From: Prolixibacteraceae bacterium
GTDB taxonomy: Bacteria; Bacteroidota; Bacteroidia; Bacteroidales; Prolixibacteraceae
Reading direction: 5' to 3'
Assembly: GCA_027858715.1 (NCBI GenBank)
Contig: JAQICD010000261.1
Span: 1-33,160 of the forward strand
DNA length: 33,160 bases
The position numbers were made by a program, and so were the translations under genes. This document shows, one piece after another, positions 1 through 8,811 of the stretch. The notes under the pieces are model-generated. The model made no database searches. It was not told where the DNA came from and saw only the letters and a program-made list of their open reading frames with translations. Within the stretch, counting starts at the first letter, position 1. Every line of letters starts with the position of its first letter.

Positions 1-1
1 T

Positions 2-1855
2 GACACAACAAGCACTTCAGACCCCGACACAACAGCGGTGGATGAAGTGATTGTGCTCGAAGAATCAGATGTACTCGATTTTAATATGTTTCATAAACCG
101 GCCGAGCATCGCAATGTCGATTTTCTAAGGGGCGACAGCAAATGGACTTTCGTACGCAGTAAGCAGTCGGAGCATTTCATTGTTCTTTGGGAAGAAGGCT
201 TTGGTGAAGACCCAAATGCAGCTTCCGTGTCACAGGCATTTCGTGTAGATATCGATGACATGCTCGACAAAGCCGAAGTATTTTACGAGATGAATGTAAA
301 TATGCTGAAATTTGCCGAAAAAGGCAGCTCTAACCTCGATAATTACAAAATGCAAATTTACCTGTTTTACACCGAAGACTGGATGGCATACGGTTCGGGT
401 TACGATGATGTAATCGGCGCCCTGTGGGTTAGTCCTTCAACCTGTAAACCGGTAGGTTCAACCATTGCGCACGAAATAGGGCATAGTTTTCAGTATCAAA
501 CATTTTGCGATATTGGCGAAGGTGCCGGATTTCGTTATGGATTTGGTGGAAACGGCGGGAATACCTACTGGGAGCAATGTGCTCAGTGGCAGGCTTATCA
601 AAGCTATCCGTCACAGGTTTTCGACTCGCATCACTTCACCGTTTATTCCGAAAACTATTTCCGTCATGTTTGCCACGAGTGGCATCGCTATGCCAGTTAC
701 TGGCTCAACTATTACTGGGCCGACAAGCATGGCATCGACATAGTTGGGAAGATATGGCGCGAAGCAAGTGAACCCGAAGATCCAATCGAGGCTTACATGC
801 GTATAAACAACCTTACTGTTGACGATTTTAATGCAGAGATGTATGATGCAGCAACAAAATTGGTAACATGGGATTTAGATGCCATTCGTGATATGGGCAG
901 CAATTATATCGGAAAATACACCTATAAACTATATCAACTTGAGGATGACACCTACCAAGTGGCTTACAGTCACTGCCCCGGAACTACCGGGTACAATGTA
1001 ATACCGCTCAATGTTCCTGAAGCTGGAACAGTTGTTACTACTCAGTTTTCGGCTCTTACGCCGGGCTCAGCACTTGCGCCCAACGACCCGGGAAATTATA
1101 CCGATGATGGTACTGTGGGTACTACCCGCCAGTACAACAATGCGTCGATGACCCGTGCAGGCTGGCGCTATGGTTATGTGGCCCTGTTGGACAATGACCA
1201 GCGCGTTTATGGCGAAATGAACCGCAAATCAGCCGACGAAGTTTCGTTTACCGTTCCTGAAGGTTGTAACCGCCTTTGGTTTGTGGTTACAGGTGCACCT
1301 TCGAGCTACAAACCCCATGCCTGGGACGAGCTCGAAAGCAACGATGACCAGTGGCCTTACAAGGTGAAGTTCGAAAAAACCGACCTGCTGGGTAGCATCT
1401 CCTTTGATGGTAACGAAGAAGAATCGGATGTTACGTTAACTTATAATGTGGCTTTTCCGTTTAGTGCCGATACTTACCCCGGTGCTTCTGTTTCAATCGA
1501 AAATGACCTGGATAAACTGGCTACAGCTTTTGTGTTGCAGCCCGCCGAAATCAATAGTTTAATGGATAGCAAAATAAAATTTTATGCTGTCGAAAGCAAT
1601 GGCGAACTTAATGCAACGACCACAGCGAACGGCTACGGACACTGGTTCGATGCCAATGGCGATGTCATCAACTGGGGCGACAATGCCATGGTATTTTCCG
1701 AATACGATGCAGCCAATTTCACATTCGCTATTGGTCAATACCCGGATCATTGTGCCCCGGGCGACCAATACACCATAAAACAGGCTTTGGTATATGAATA
1801 CGAAACCGGTGAAACGGTTCAGGCAACTTTTGTTTTTAATATTTCAATACAATAA
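2..1855 (+). CDS. Secreted HExxH metalloprotease-like protein (DUF6055/DUF4859 type), 5' partial
   Basis: The reading frame is open from the first bases of the window. The residues before the first possible internal start (a GTG at 38) read as a Thr/Ser/Asp-rich linker (DTTSTSDPDTTAVDE), so the true start and probably a lipoprotein or signal sequence lie upstream. The zinc-protease motif HEIGH is encoded at 470-484, inside an aromatic-rich domain with many Trp and Tyr that resembles DUF6055. The last 150 or so residues (motifs GYGHWFDANG, WGDNAMVFSE, IGQYP, YTIKQALVYEYE) match what I know of the DUF4859 domain. There is no T9SS tail at the C-terminus, so it is more likely surface-anchored through its missing N-terminus. 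A peptidase role rests only on HExxH; no substrate can be named. A good terminator follows at 1876-1924. Confidence 0.72.
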   Translation, partial: DTTSTSDPDTTAVDEVIVLEESDVLDFNMFHKPAEHRNVDFLRGDSKWTFVRSKQSEHFIVLWEEGFGEDPNAASVSQAFRVDIDDMLDKAEVFYEMNVNMLKFAEKGSSNLDNYKMQIYLFYTEDWMAYGSGYDDVIGALWVSPSTCKPVGSTIAHEIGHSFQYQTFCDIGEGAGFRYGFGGNGGNTYWEQCAQWQAYQSYPSQVFDSHHFTVYSENYFRHVCHEWHRYASYWLNYYWADKHGIDIVGKIWREASEPEDPIEAYMRINNLTVDDFNAEMYDAATKLVTWDLDAIRDMGSNYIGKYTYKLYQLEDDTYQVAYSHCPGTTGYNVIPLNVPEAGTVVTTQFSALTPGSALAPNDPGNYTDDGTVGTTRQYNNASMTRAGWRYGYVALLDNDQRVYGEMNRKSADEVSFTVPEGCNRLWFVVTGAPSSYKPHAWDELESNDDQWPYKVKFEKTDLLGSISFDGNEEESDVTLTYNVAFPFSADTYPGASVSIENDLDKLATAFVLQPAEINSLMDSKIKFYAVESNGELNATTTANGYGHWFDANGDVINWGDNAMVFSEYDAANFTFAIGQYPDHCAPGDQYTIKQALVYEYETGETVQATFVFNISIQ

Positions 1856-1875
1856 ACATAGAATTTAATGGATGC

Positions 1876-1924
1876 AAACCTGTTGCTTAGCTATTTTTGT
1901 TGGTTGGGCAGCAGGTTTTTTTTT
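1876..1924 (+). terminator. Intrinsic terminator after the metalloprotease gene
   Basis: An 11-bp stem pairs 1876-1886 with 1908-1918, with one G-U wobble at 1883/1911 and a 21-nt loop. A run of nine T (1916-1924) follows and partly overlaps the right arm. It starts 20 nt after the stop codon at 1855 and ends 12 nt before the ATG at 1937. It lies inside the 5' extension of the longest reading frame of the next gene (ATG at 1868), which argues that the extension is not coding. Confidence 0.75.
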
Positions 1925-1936
1925 AATTCTAACCTT

Positions 1937-4813
1937 ATGCGCCTTGTTCCACTTTTTATCAGCTTAATACTTTTTCAGCTAACCTGTGCCGGCAATTTCA
2001 ATTTAGAAAATGAGCCCGACAGTGTACAGAAAAATATCATTTTTAGCCATCAGGCAGGATTTTACACAGCTCCTTTCACCCTAAAAATTTCAACACCGGT
2101 TGCGGGTGCCGATATTTGTTATACCATCGACGGAAGTGAACCTTCATCATCAACATCTGCAATAAACGGTGGCATCATGGCATCGATCGATGTTAATCCC
2201 GACATTACTGCAGGACGAGGCCGTACGCCGGCATTCGTTGTTCGTGCAGTTCTGAAAGTCAGCAACACTGCAATTACATCATCTTTTACCAAAACATTCA
2301 TTTTTACCGATAAGGTTAAGCAACAAAAAAACCCCGGCCACAATTGGCCAAACAAAAATGTAAATGGTCAGCGTATCGATTACGAAATGGCCGATGATGT
2401 TACCTCCAACAGTCAGTATTCTATCCAGTTTACACATGCGCTTTACCAGATACCTTCAATTTCGGTTGTTACCGACATGGAGCATCTGTTCGATACTGAA
2501 ACAGGTATTTATGTAAATGCCGAAAAAAAAGGAATAGAATGGGAGCGACCATGCTCAGCTGAACTTATTTTCCCCGATGGGACTGAAGGATTTAGCATCA
2601 ATGCCGGATTACGAATAAGGGGAGGCAATAGCGCAAAAAACAAAAACAATCCTAAACATGCTTTTAAATTGTTTTTTAGGGGTGAATACGGCAACACAAA
2701 GCTAAAATATCCACTGTTTGGAAGCGAAGGCGCCGATTCGTTCGACCGAATTGATTTGCGATGCGAGCAAAACTACTCGTGGAGCATGGACGGAAGCACG
2801 CACAACACCATGGTGAAAGATATATTCAGTCGCGACCTGCAACGCGAAATGGGGCAGCCCTACAAACGCGGCCGTTATTATCATTTGTACCTTAACGGAA
2901 TGTATTGGGGCGTTTTCCAAACCGACGAACGGGCCGACAACAGCTATGCTGAAACATACTTTGGTGGCGATAAAGACGATTACGACATTGTTAAAGTGGA
3001 TACCCAGCCCTGGCCTTATTTTGTCGAAGCAGCCGACGGGAATCTCAATGCCTGGAAACAACTTTGGAACCTGAGTCGTACAGGTTTTCAATCCAACAGA
3101 AATTACTACAAACTAGAAGGGAAAAACGAACGGGGTGAAACAATTCAGGGCGCTGAGGTTCTGGTCGATATCGATAACCTGGTTGATTATATGCTGGTTA
3201 TTTTTTATACCGGAAATTTCGATGCGCCGGTGTCGGGTTGGTACAGCAACGACATGCCAAACAACTTTTACGGCGTTTACAATCGTAGAGATAAGTCGCA
3301 GGGATTTAAATTTATGGCACACGACTCGGAGCACTCAATGTTTGTTGATAAAGTATATGGTTTTAATGGAATTAATGAGAACCGGGTAAATCTGGGTTCA
3401 ACAGGTTCAATGTATATTAGTGATGTACTCGATTTTAATCCGCAATGGTTGCACTATCGCCTAACATCGAACAGCGAATATTCCTTTCGCTTTGCCGACA
3501 GGGCTTATGAGCTGCTAGCCGCTGCCGGAATTCTTACACCTGCTAAAGCAGATTCCCTGTTCCGTATTAGAGTTGAAGAAATCGATCGAGCTATTATTGC
3601 CGAATCGGCCAGGTGGGGTGATGCTCAAACCCATTCGTCGCTTACAAAGCACGAACACTGGGAACCCGAAATCGAAAAAATGTACAACGATTATTTTCCC
3701 CGCCGAACCGATATTGTTATCAGCCAGTTGAAAAACGAAGGGCTTTGGCCGCTCGGCGATGCTCCACTGATAATGGCCGATGATAAGCTTATTGAAAATA
3801 TGCGAACTGAATTTGTCGATAATATTGAGGTTTCAATGCTTAATCCCAACAGTACTGGAACGATTTATTACACGCTAAACAACACCGACCCGCGAAAATT
3901 AGAAGGTGATCTTTCAAATGATGCTTCTTCATTTTCTTCATACGATAGACTGTCGCTTGTTGAAACAACGGTAATTTGGTCGCGCGTTAAATTCGACCAT
4001 GGATGGAGCCCGCTGCAAAAAGTAGTTTTAAGAAATTCAGAAAGTAATTTTTCGAACCTGAAAATCACTGAGTTGCATTATCACCCCGAAGATGAAATCA
4101 GTGGGGATGATTCGGTGTCGGGCAAAAAGTATGAGTTTATCGAACTAAAAAATACAGGGGAAAATCTCATAGATATGTCAAATATTGAGTTCACCGAAGG
4201 CATCATCTATCATTTCCCTTTGGAAACGATTTTAATGCCCGGCGAATTTTATGTAATTGCCTCCGATCCTGCCTGTTTTGCCGAACGTTATGGACGCTTT
4301 TCCGATGGCAGTTTCGCCAAAAACATCGCAAACGATGGCGAACGTATAAGCCTAGTTGACCAAGCCGGGCAGTTTCTTATCTCGTTTGAATTCAGCGATA
4401 AAAGCCCCTGGCCTGTTGAGCCTGACGGCCAGGGGTATTCCTTATCGGCCGTTGAATTAAATCCGGAAGGTTCACCCTCGGAACACACTTACTGGAAAGC
4501 ATCGCGAATGATTAATGGTTCGCCCTATGCCGATGATGATGACCAAACGCTCGCAAAGCATGAATCATCAATCAATGCACAGTTGAAAATATATCCCAGT
4601 CCGGCATCGGCGTACGTAAATATTTCGATAAATAACTCTGGCGAGCTCTTAAAAGTAAACATATACGATGTAAGCGGGCAATTGGTACTAAACACAAGGG
4701 TTAACGACGGTCAGCCCCTCAATTTGAATTCCTACAAACTTAACCCCGGAGTGTATTTGTTTATAATTGAAAATAAAATTCAGAAGTATATAAACCGGGT
4801 GATTATCAACTAA
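1937..4813 (+). CDS. T9SS-secreted CotH kinase-family protein with lamin-tail domain
   Basis: I chose the ATG at 1937 (958 residues) over 1868 because it gives a clean signal peptide (MRLVPLFISLILFQLTCAG) and the longer frame would run through a terminator. Order of parts: a chitobiase-like Ig domain (CYTIDGSEPSS, about 50-110); a CotH domain (about 170-600) with LRIRGGNS, the probable catalytic Asp of GNFDAP (D429) and the probable metal-binding Asp of FMAHDSE (D463); a second chitobiase-like domain (IYYTLNNTDPR); a lamin-tail domain (about 707-855, ITELHYHP and YEFIELKNTGE); and a T9SS tail from about 882 (LKIYPSPAS to the C-terminus). CotH proteins are atypical kinases known from spore coats and fungal surfaces; their secreted Bacteroidota relatives have no settled substrate. 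The protein is probably exported and surface-attached or released. The domain calls are firm; the function is not. Confidence 0.85.
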   Translation: MRLVPLFISLILFQLTCAGNFNLENEPDSVQKNIIFSHQAGFYTAPFTLKISTPVAGADICYTIDGSEPSSSTSAINGGIMASIDVNPDITAGRGRTPAFVVRAVLKVSNTAITSSFTKTFIFTDKVKQQKNPGHNWPNKNVNGQRIDYEMADDVTSNSQYSIQFTHALYQIPSISVVTDMEHLFDTETGIYVNAEKKGIEWERPCSAELIFPDGTEGFSINAGLRIRGGNSAKNKNNPKHAFKLFFRGEYGNTKLKYPLFGSEGADSFDRIDLRCEQNYSWSMDGSTHNTMVKDIFSRDLQREMGQPYKRGRYYHLYLNGMYWGVFQTDERADNSYAETYFGGDKDDYDIVKVDTQPWPYFVEAADGNLNAWKQLWNLSRTGFQSNRNYYKLEGKNERGETIQGAEVLVDIDNLVDYMLVIFYTGNFDAPVSGWYSNDMPNNFYGVYNRRDKSQGFKFMAHDSEHSMFVDKVYGFNGINENRVNLGSTGSMYISDVLDFNPQWLHYRLTSNSEYSFRFADRAYELLAAAGILTPAKADSLFRIRVEEIDRAIIAESARWGDAQTHSSLTKHEHWEPEIEKMYNDYFPRRTDIVISQLKNEGLWPLGDAPLIMADDKLIENMRTEFVDNIEVSMLNPNSTGTIYYTLNNTDPRKLEGDLSNDASSFSSYDRLSLVETTVIWSRVKFDHGWSPLQKVVLRNSESNFSNLKITELHYHPEDEISGDDSVSGKKYEFIELKNTGENLIDMSNIEFTEGIIYHFPLETILMPGEFYVIASDPACFAERYGRFSDGSFAKNIANDGERISLVDQAGQFLISFEFSDKSPWPVEPDGQGYSLSAVELNPEGSPSEHTYWKASRMINGSPYADDDDQTLAKHESSINAQLKIYPSPASAYVNISINNSGELLKVNIYDVSGQLVLNTRVNDGQPLNLNSYKLNPGVYLFIIENKIQKYINRVIIN

Positions 4814-4821
4814 TCACTTTT
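4799..4821 (+). terminator. Possible weak terminator after the CotH gene
   Basis: A 7-bp stem (GTGATTA, 4799-4805, with TAATCAC, 4811-4817) and a 5-nt loop straddles the stop codon and is followed by TTTT, then CTTTG. It is short and AT-rich, so terminator strength is doubtful. The rest of 4822-4978 holds no gene I can support: a TATCTTTAC sequence (4827-4835) is a partial match to the Bacteroidota -7 box but lacks a partner at -33. Confidence 0.3.
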
Positions 4822-4978
4822 CTTTGTATCTTTACGGGCAATGAATATATCGAAAGGTCATATCAACTTCTACAACCTTGAAGGCAAGGGACTATACGAA
4901 TGCTGGATTTGCTAATACCAGTTGCTTTGCGGTTCTCCAAAGTGTTCATTTTCAAATTATAACATTTTTTAAAGTACT

Positions 4979-5770
4979 ATGCCAGGTATTGTTTTCGATA
5001 TCAAACGTTTTGCTGTACACGACGGCCCCGGAATACGCACTACCGTTCACATGAAGGGATGCCCCCTGCGTTGCACCTGGTGCCATAACCCCGAGGGAAT
5101 TGCGCCCGAACCGGTTGAGGTGCTAAAAGAAATTCGCATGGGCAATCGTACTTTTCATCAAAAAGAAACGGTAGGAAAGCATTTCACAGTTGGCGAGCTG
5201 TATGCCGATTTGATTAAAGACCGTGTGTTTTGGGACGAATCGGGTGGTGGAGTTACCTTTTCGGGAGGCGAACCTCTGATGCAGCATGACTTTCTGCTAG
5301 AAATACTTACTTTACTAAAAGAAAACGGGATACACACAGCACTTGATACCAGCTGCCTGACCTCTCTTTCACTTCTGAAAGAAATTGTGCCACTAACCGA
5401 TGTGTTTTTGGCCGACCTCAAAACATTGAACGATGAAGAACACATACGATTTACGGGCGTTTCAAACCGTTCAATTATTCAAAATATCGAATGGATTTTG
5501 CAGCATGGCTATGCCGCCCGATTGAGAATACCGGTGGTGCCGGGCGTGAATTTCAACGATAATTCGTTGCAGGAGTTTCTCAAATTCGTTTCTAATAAAC
5601 CTTTCGAAAGCATCGATTTACTTCCTTTCCATAGCATTGCATCGGCCAAGTACAAGCGCTTTGGTATGGAAAATGCCATGCACGACGTACCGTCGCTAAG
5701 TCGCGAAGCACTTTCGGAATGGAAAGCGGCTTTTGAAAAAGAAAATTTTAACGTAAATATTGGTGGCTAA
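4979..5770 (+). CDS. Glycyl radical enzyme activase, radical SAM (HypD-activating)
   Basis: This enzyme makes the glycyl radical on the dehydratase encoded next to it, using S-adenosylmethionine and a [4Fe-4S] cluster. The radical-SAM cysteines are C28, C32 and C35 in GCPLRCTWCHNPEG, and the SAM-binding SGGEPL lies at 95-100. At 263 residues it is near the size of pyruvate formate-lyase activase. It lacks the extra ferredoxin-like insert with eight cysteines that many glycyl radical activases carry after the CxxxCxxC motif; the corresponding stretch (about 41-85) has no cysteine. The ATG at 4979 gives the usual N-terminus (PGIVFDIKRFAVHDGPGIRT). The hypD-like gene follows after 11 nt, so the two are surely co-transcribed and the pairing fixes the likely partner. 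The gene symbol is left blank because activase names differ between systems. Confidence 0.9.
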   Translation: MPGIVFDIKRFAVHDGPGIRTTVHMKGCPLRCTWCHNPEGIAPEPVEVLKEIRMGNRTFHQKETVGKHFTVGELYADLIKDRVFWDESGGGVTFSGGEPLMQHDFLLEILTLLKENGIHTALDTSCLTSLSLLKEIVPLTDVFLADLKTLNDEEHIRFTGVSNRSIIQNIEWILQHGYAARLRIPVVPGVNFNDNSLQEFLKFVSNKPFESIDLLPFHSIASAKYKRFGMENAMHDVPSLSREALSEWKAAFEKENFNVNIGG

Positions 5771-5781
5771 ATAATAAAATT

Positions 5782-8148
5782 ATGAACCAGCGAATAAAAA
5801 CACTACGCGAGCAAAGTATTAATGCTGTAAACTGTATTTCATCCGAACGGGCACAACTAATAACCCGCTTTTACAAAAGCAACGAAGCAAGAGGCTTATC
5901 AACACCTATGCAACGTGCCAAATGTTTCGAATACATTTTGGCCAACAAAGAAATATGTATCAATAGTCTTGAACTGATTGTAGGTGAACGGGGGCCGGCG
6001 CCTAAAGCCACACCTACCTACCCCGAGATAACCGTACACAGCCTCAGCGATTTGGATATTCTGAATTCGCGCGAGAAAGTATCATTTAAGGTCGATGACC
6101 AAACACGCAAAATATACGAAGAAGAGATAATTCCCTTTTGGAAAGGCAAATCGAACCGCGACCGTGTAATGGCCAACATGTCGGGAGAGTGGTTGCAGGC
6201 CTACGAAGCCGGTATCTTTACCGAGTTTCAGGAGCAGCGCGCCCCGGGGCATACGGTTGCCGGAAACCAGGTTTTCGATAAGGGAATGCTTGATTTTAAA
6301 ACCGAAATCGATGTCTCCATTGCGAAGCTCGATTATCGTACCGACCCGCATGCCTTCGACAAGAAAGAAGAGCTCGAAGCCATGCACATTGCAGCTAAGG
6401 CGCTAATAAACTGGGCCGCGCGACATGCCGATAAGCTGGAGAAAATAGCCGGTAATGAGAATGATGAAACACGCAAAGCTGAGCTACTCGAAATGGCTCG
6501 TATTTGTCGTACCGTGCCTGCTCACGCTCCCACAACTTTTCACGAAGCCTTGCAGCATTACTGGTTTATTCATTTGGGGGTAGTTACTGAGCTTAACCCT
6601 TGGGATTCGTTTAACCCCGGTCGCCTCGATCGCCATTTGTACCCATTTTACAAGCGCGAAACCGAAAACGGAACGCTTACACGCGAAAAAGCAGTGGAGT
6701 TACTCCAATCGTTTTGGATAAAATTTAATAACCATCCATCGCCACCAAAAATCGGCGTTACTGCACAGGAAAGCAATACCTATACCGATTTTGCCCTTAT
6801 CAATCTTGGCGGACTTAACCCCGACGGTACCGATGCCGTAAACGAGCTCACTTTCGTAATTCTGGATGTAATTGAAGAAATGAGGCTATTGCAGCCCAGT
6901 TCGATGATACAGGTGAGTAAAAAAAATCCAGATAGCTTCATTCATCGCACACTTAAAATATTGAAAACCGGCTTTGGTCAGCCTTCGGTATTCAATATCG
7001 ATGCTATTATCCAGGAGCTTACCCGGCAGGGCAAATCGATCATCGATGCCCGGAATGGAGGCGCTAGTGGGTGTGTTGAAAGTGGAGCGTTTGGCACCGA
7101 AGCTTACTTCCTTACCGGCTACTTCAATATTCCCAAGGTAATTGAAATAACCCTTTACAACGGCACCGATCCCCTTACCAGTAAAACCATCGGTTTGCAA
7201 ACAGGCGAGCCCGACAGTTTTCGTTCCTTCAGTGATTTTGTGGAAGCCTTTAAGCTGCAAATGAATTATTTTATCGACATTAAAATAGATGGCAACAACC
7301 GTATCGACCAGGTGTTCAGCCGTTTTATGCCGGTTCCGTTTCTGTCGGTAATAACCAACGACTGTATAAAAAATGGTCTCGATTATGTAGCCGGGGGTGC
7401 GCGTTATAATACTTCGTACATTCAGGGGGTAGGTATTGGTACTGTTACTGATTGTTTGGCTTCCATCGAAACCAATGTGTTCAACAAGAAAAAACTGACC
7501 TTGTCGGAGTTAGTGGCTAATCTTAATGCCAACTTTTATGATGATGAAGCGCTGCGTTTCGACCTTTTGTACAATACCCCTAAGTATGGCAACGATGATG
7601 ATGAGGCCGACCAGCATATTCAAACCATTTTCGACATTTATTTTGAAGCCATCGACGGCAAGCCCAACGCACGTGGCGGTGTGCACCGTGTAAACCTGCT
7701 GCCTACTACCTGCCATGTGTATTTTGGCAGCGTTACCGGAGCAACACCCGACGGACGATTGGCCGGTACACCTGTGTCGGAAGGCGTATCGCCGGTACAG
7801 GGCGCCGACATCAACGGACCTACGGCTGTGTTAAAATCGGTAGCAAAAATCGACCATTTGCGCACCGGCGGCACCTTGCTGAATCAAAAGTTTACGCCCG
7901 CCTTTTTCGAAAACGACCTGGCCATTTCCAAACTCACGTCGCTCATTCGCAGTTATTTTCGCCTCGACGGGCATCACATTCAGTTTAATGTGGTGAATGC
8001 CGAAACCTTGCGTAAAGCACAGAAAAACCCCGAGAATTACCGCGATCTGATTGTAAGGGTGGCAGGCTACAGCGATTATTTTAACGATTTGGGCGAGGCC
8101 TTGCAAAACGAGATTATCGAACGAACAGCCCACGAAGAGGTGGGGTGA
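5782..8148 (+). CDS. hypD: Glycyl radical enzyme, trans-4-hydroxy-L-proline dehydratase (HypD)
   Basis: HypD dehydrates trans-4-hydroxy-L-proline to 1-pyrroline-5-carboxylate in the cytoplasm under anoxic conditions. The protein has 788 residues, the usual length. The thiyl cysteine is C431 in SGCVESGAFG, with the base E433, and the glycyl radical site is G762 in RVAGYSDYF. From memory of the Clostridioides difficile enzyme (C434, E436, G765), this protein is collinear with an offset of three. Its other substrate-pocket residues fall where that offset predicts: F149, H157, D275, S331, F337, Y447 and T642. This pattern separates HypD from pyruvate formate-lyase, diol dehydratases and choline lyase. 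It is the second gene of an operon with its activase. No pyrroline-5-carboxylate reductase gene lies in the window, though many hypD loci have one nearby. The product call is strong but rests on recall, not on an alignment I could run. Confidence 0.88.
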   Translation: MNQRIKTLREQSINAVNCISSERAQLITRFYKSNEARGLSTPMQRAKCFEYILANKEICINSLELIVGERGPAPKATPTYPEITVHSLSDLDILNSREKVSFKVDDQTRKIYEEEIIPFWKGKSNRDRVMANMSGEWLQAYEAGIFTEFQEQRAPGHTVAGNQVFDKGMLDFKTEIDVSIAKLDYRTDPHAFDKKEELEAMHIAAKALINWAARHADKLEKIAGNENDETRKAELLEMARICRTVPAHAPTTFHEALQHYWFIHLGVVTELNPWDSFNPGRLDRHLYPFYKRETENGTLTREKAVELLQSFWIKFNNHPSPPKIGVTAQESNTYTDFALINLGGLNPDGTDAVNELTFVILDVIEEMRLLQPSSMIQVSKKNPDSFIHRTLKILKTGFGQPSVFNIDAIIQELTRQGKSIIDARNGGASGCVESGAFGTEAYFLTGYFNIPKVIEITLYNGTDPLTSKTIGLQTGEPDSFRSFSDFVEAFKLQMNYFIDIKIDGNNRIDQVFSRFMPVPFLSVITNDCIKNGLDYVAGGARYNTSYIQGVGIGTVTDCLASIETNVFNKKKLTLSELVANLNANFYDDEALRFDLLYNTPKYGNDDDEADQHIQTIFDIYFEAIDGKPNARGGVHRVNLLPTTCHVYFGSVTGATPDGRLAGTPVSEGVSPVQGADINGPTAVLKSVAKIDHLRTGGTLLNQKFTPAFFENDLAISKLTSLIRSYFRLDGHHIQFNVVNAETLRKAQKNPENYRDLIVRVAGYSDYFNDLGEALQNEIIERTAHEEVG

Positions 8149-8181
8149 GAAAATACTAATGATAAAACATATCAACGAAAA

Positions 8182-8808
8182 CTATATCAATTGATTTTCA
8201 ATACAATACCGTGCTAGGTCGGTATTCTTTTCCAGTTGCATTTTTTCCATAATCCGGCTTCGGTAGGTGCTAACAGTTTTATTGGAAATACACAATTGAT
8301 TTCCAATTTCCTTTAATGATTTTCCTGCCGCAATTTTAATCATAATTTCAAATTCGCGGTCCGATAGTTTTTCATGTATTGCCTGGCTGCTGTCATTATT
8401 GAGCTGTAATGCCAGACAATGGGCTAGCGATTGGGATATGTATTTACCGTTTTTTGTAATTTCACTTACCGCCAGCAGCAATTCTTCGGCAGCAGTATCT
8501 TTGCTAAGGTAACCCGAAGCTCCATAAGTAAGGGCGCGTATGGCGTATTGATCCTGGGGGTGCATGCTCAGCATTAGCACATGGGTTTCGGGCCATTTTT
8601 TCTTTACTTTCTGGAGAACATCTAAGCCGCTCTGATCGGGTAAGGAAATATCGAGTAAAAGAAGTTCGTAAGTTGCTTTATTGAATAAATCAAACACTTC
8701 GCTACCGTTTGCTGCTTCATCAATTAAGAGAGTGTCACTGCATTGTGCAAGTATCTGCTTTAAACCGTCGCGAACAATTTTATGATCATCACAAATCAAA
8801 ATATGCAT
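8182..8808 (-). CDS. LuxR/NarL-family response regulator
   Basis: A DNA-binding response regulator of 208 residues. The receiver domain (1-118) has the acidic pair D7/D8, the phosphoacceptor D53 (LLLLDISLP) and the conserved K103 (GYLSKD). The C-terminal helix-turn-helix of LuxR/FixJ type (about 146-202) shows LSDREFEIMIKIAAGKS, then KEIGNQLCIS and NKTVSTYRSRI. It starts 3 nt after the stop codon of the histidine kinase gene, so the two form an operon and almost certainly a cognate pair. It converges on hypD with a 33-nt gap without an obvious terminator. The target genes are unknown; control of the neighbouring hypD operon is possible but nothing in the sequence proves it. Confidence 0.92.
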   Translation of the reverse strand: MHILICDDHKIVRDGLKQILAQCSDTLLIDEAANGSEVFDLFNKATYELLLLDISLPDQSGLDVLQKVKKKWPETHVLMLSMHPQDQYAIRALTYGASGYLSKDTAAEELLLAVSEITKNGKYISQSLAHCLALQLNNDSSQAIHEKLSDREFEIMIKIAAGKSLKEIGNQLCISNKTVSTYRSRIMEKMQLEKNTDLARYCIENQLI

Positions 8809-8811
8809 AGC

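Noticed and set aside
4841..4915. A 24-codon frame upstream of the activase that could be a leader peptide
   Set aside because: No promoter with both boxes, no attenuator behind it and no family resemblance; likely chance.
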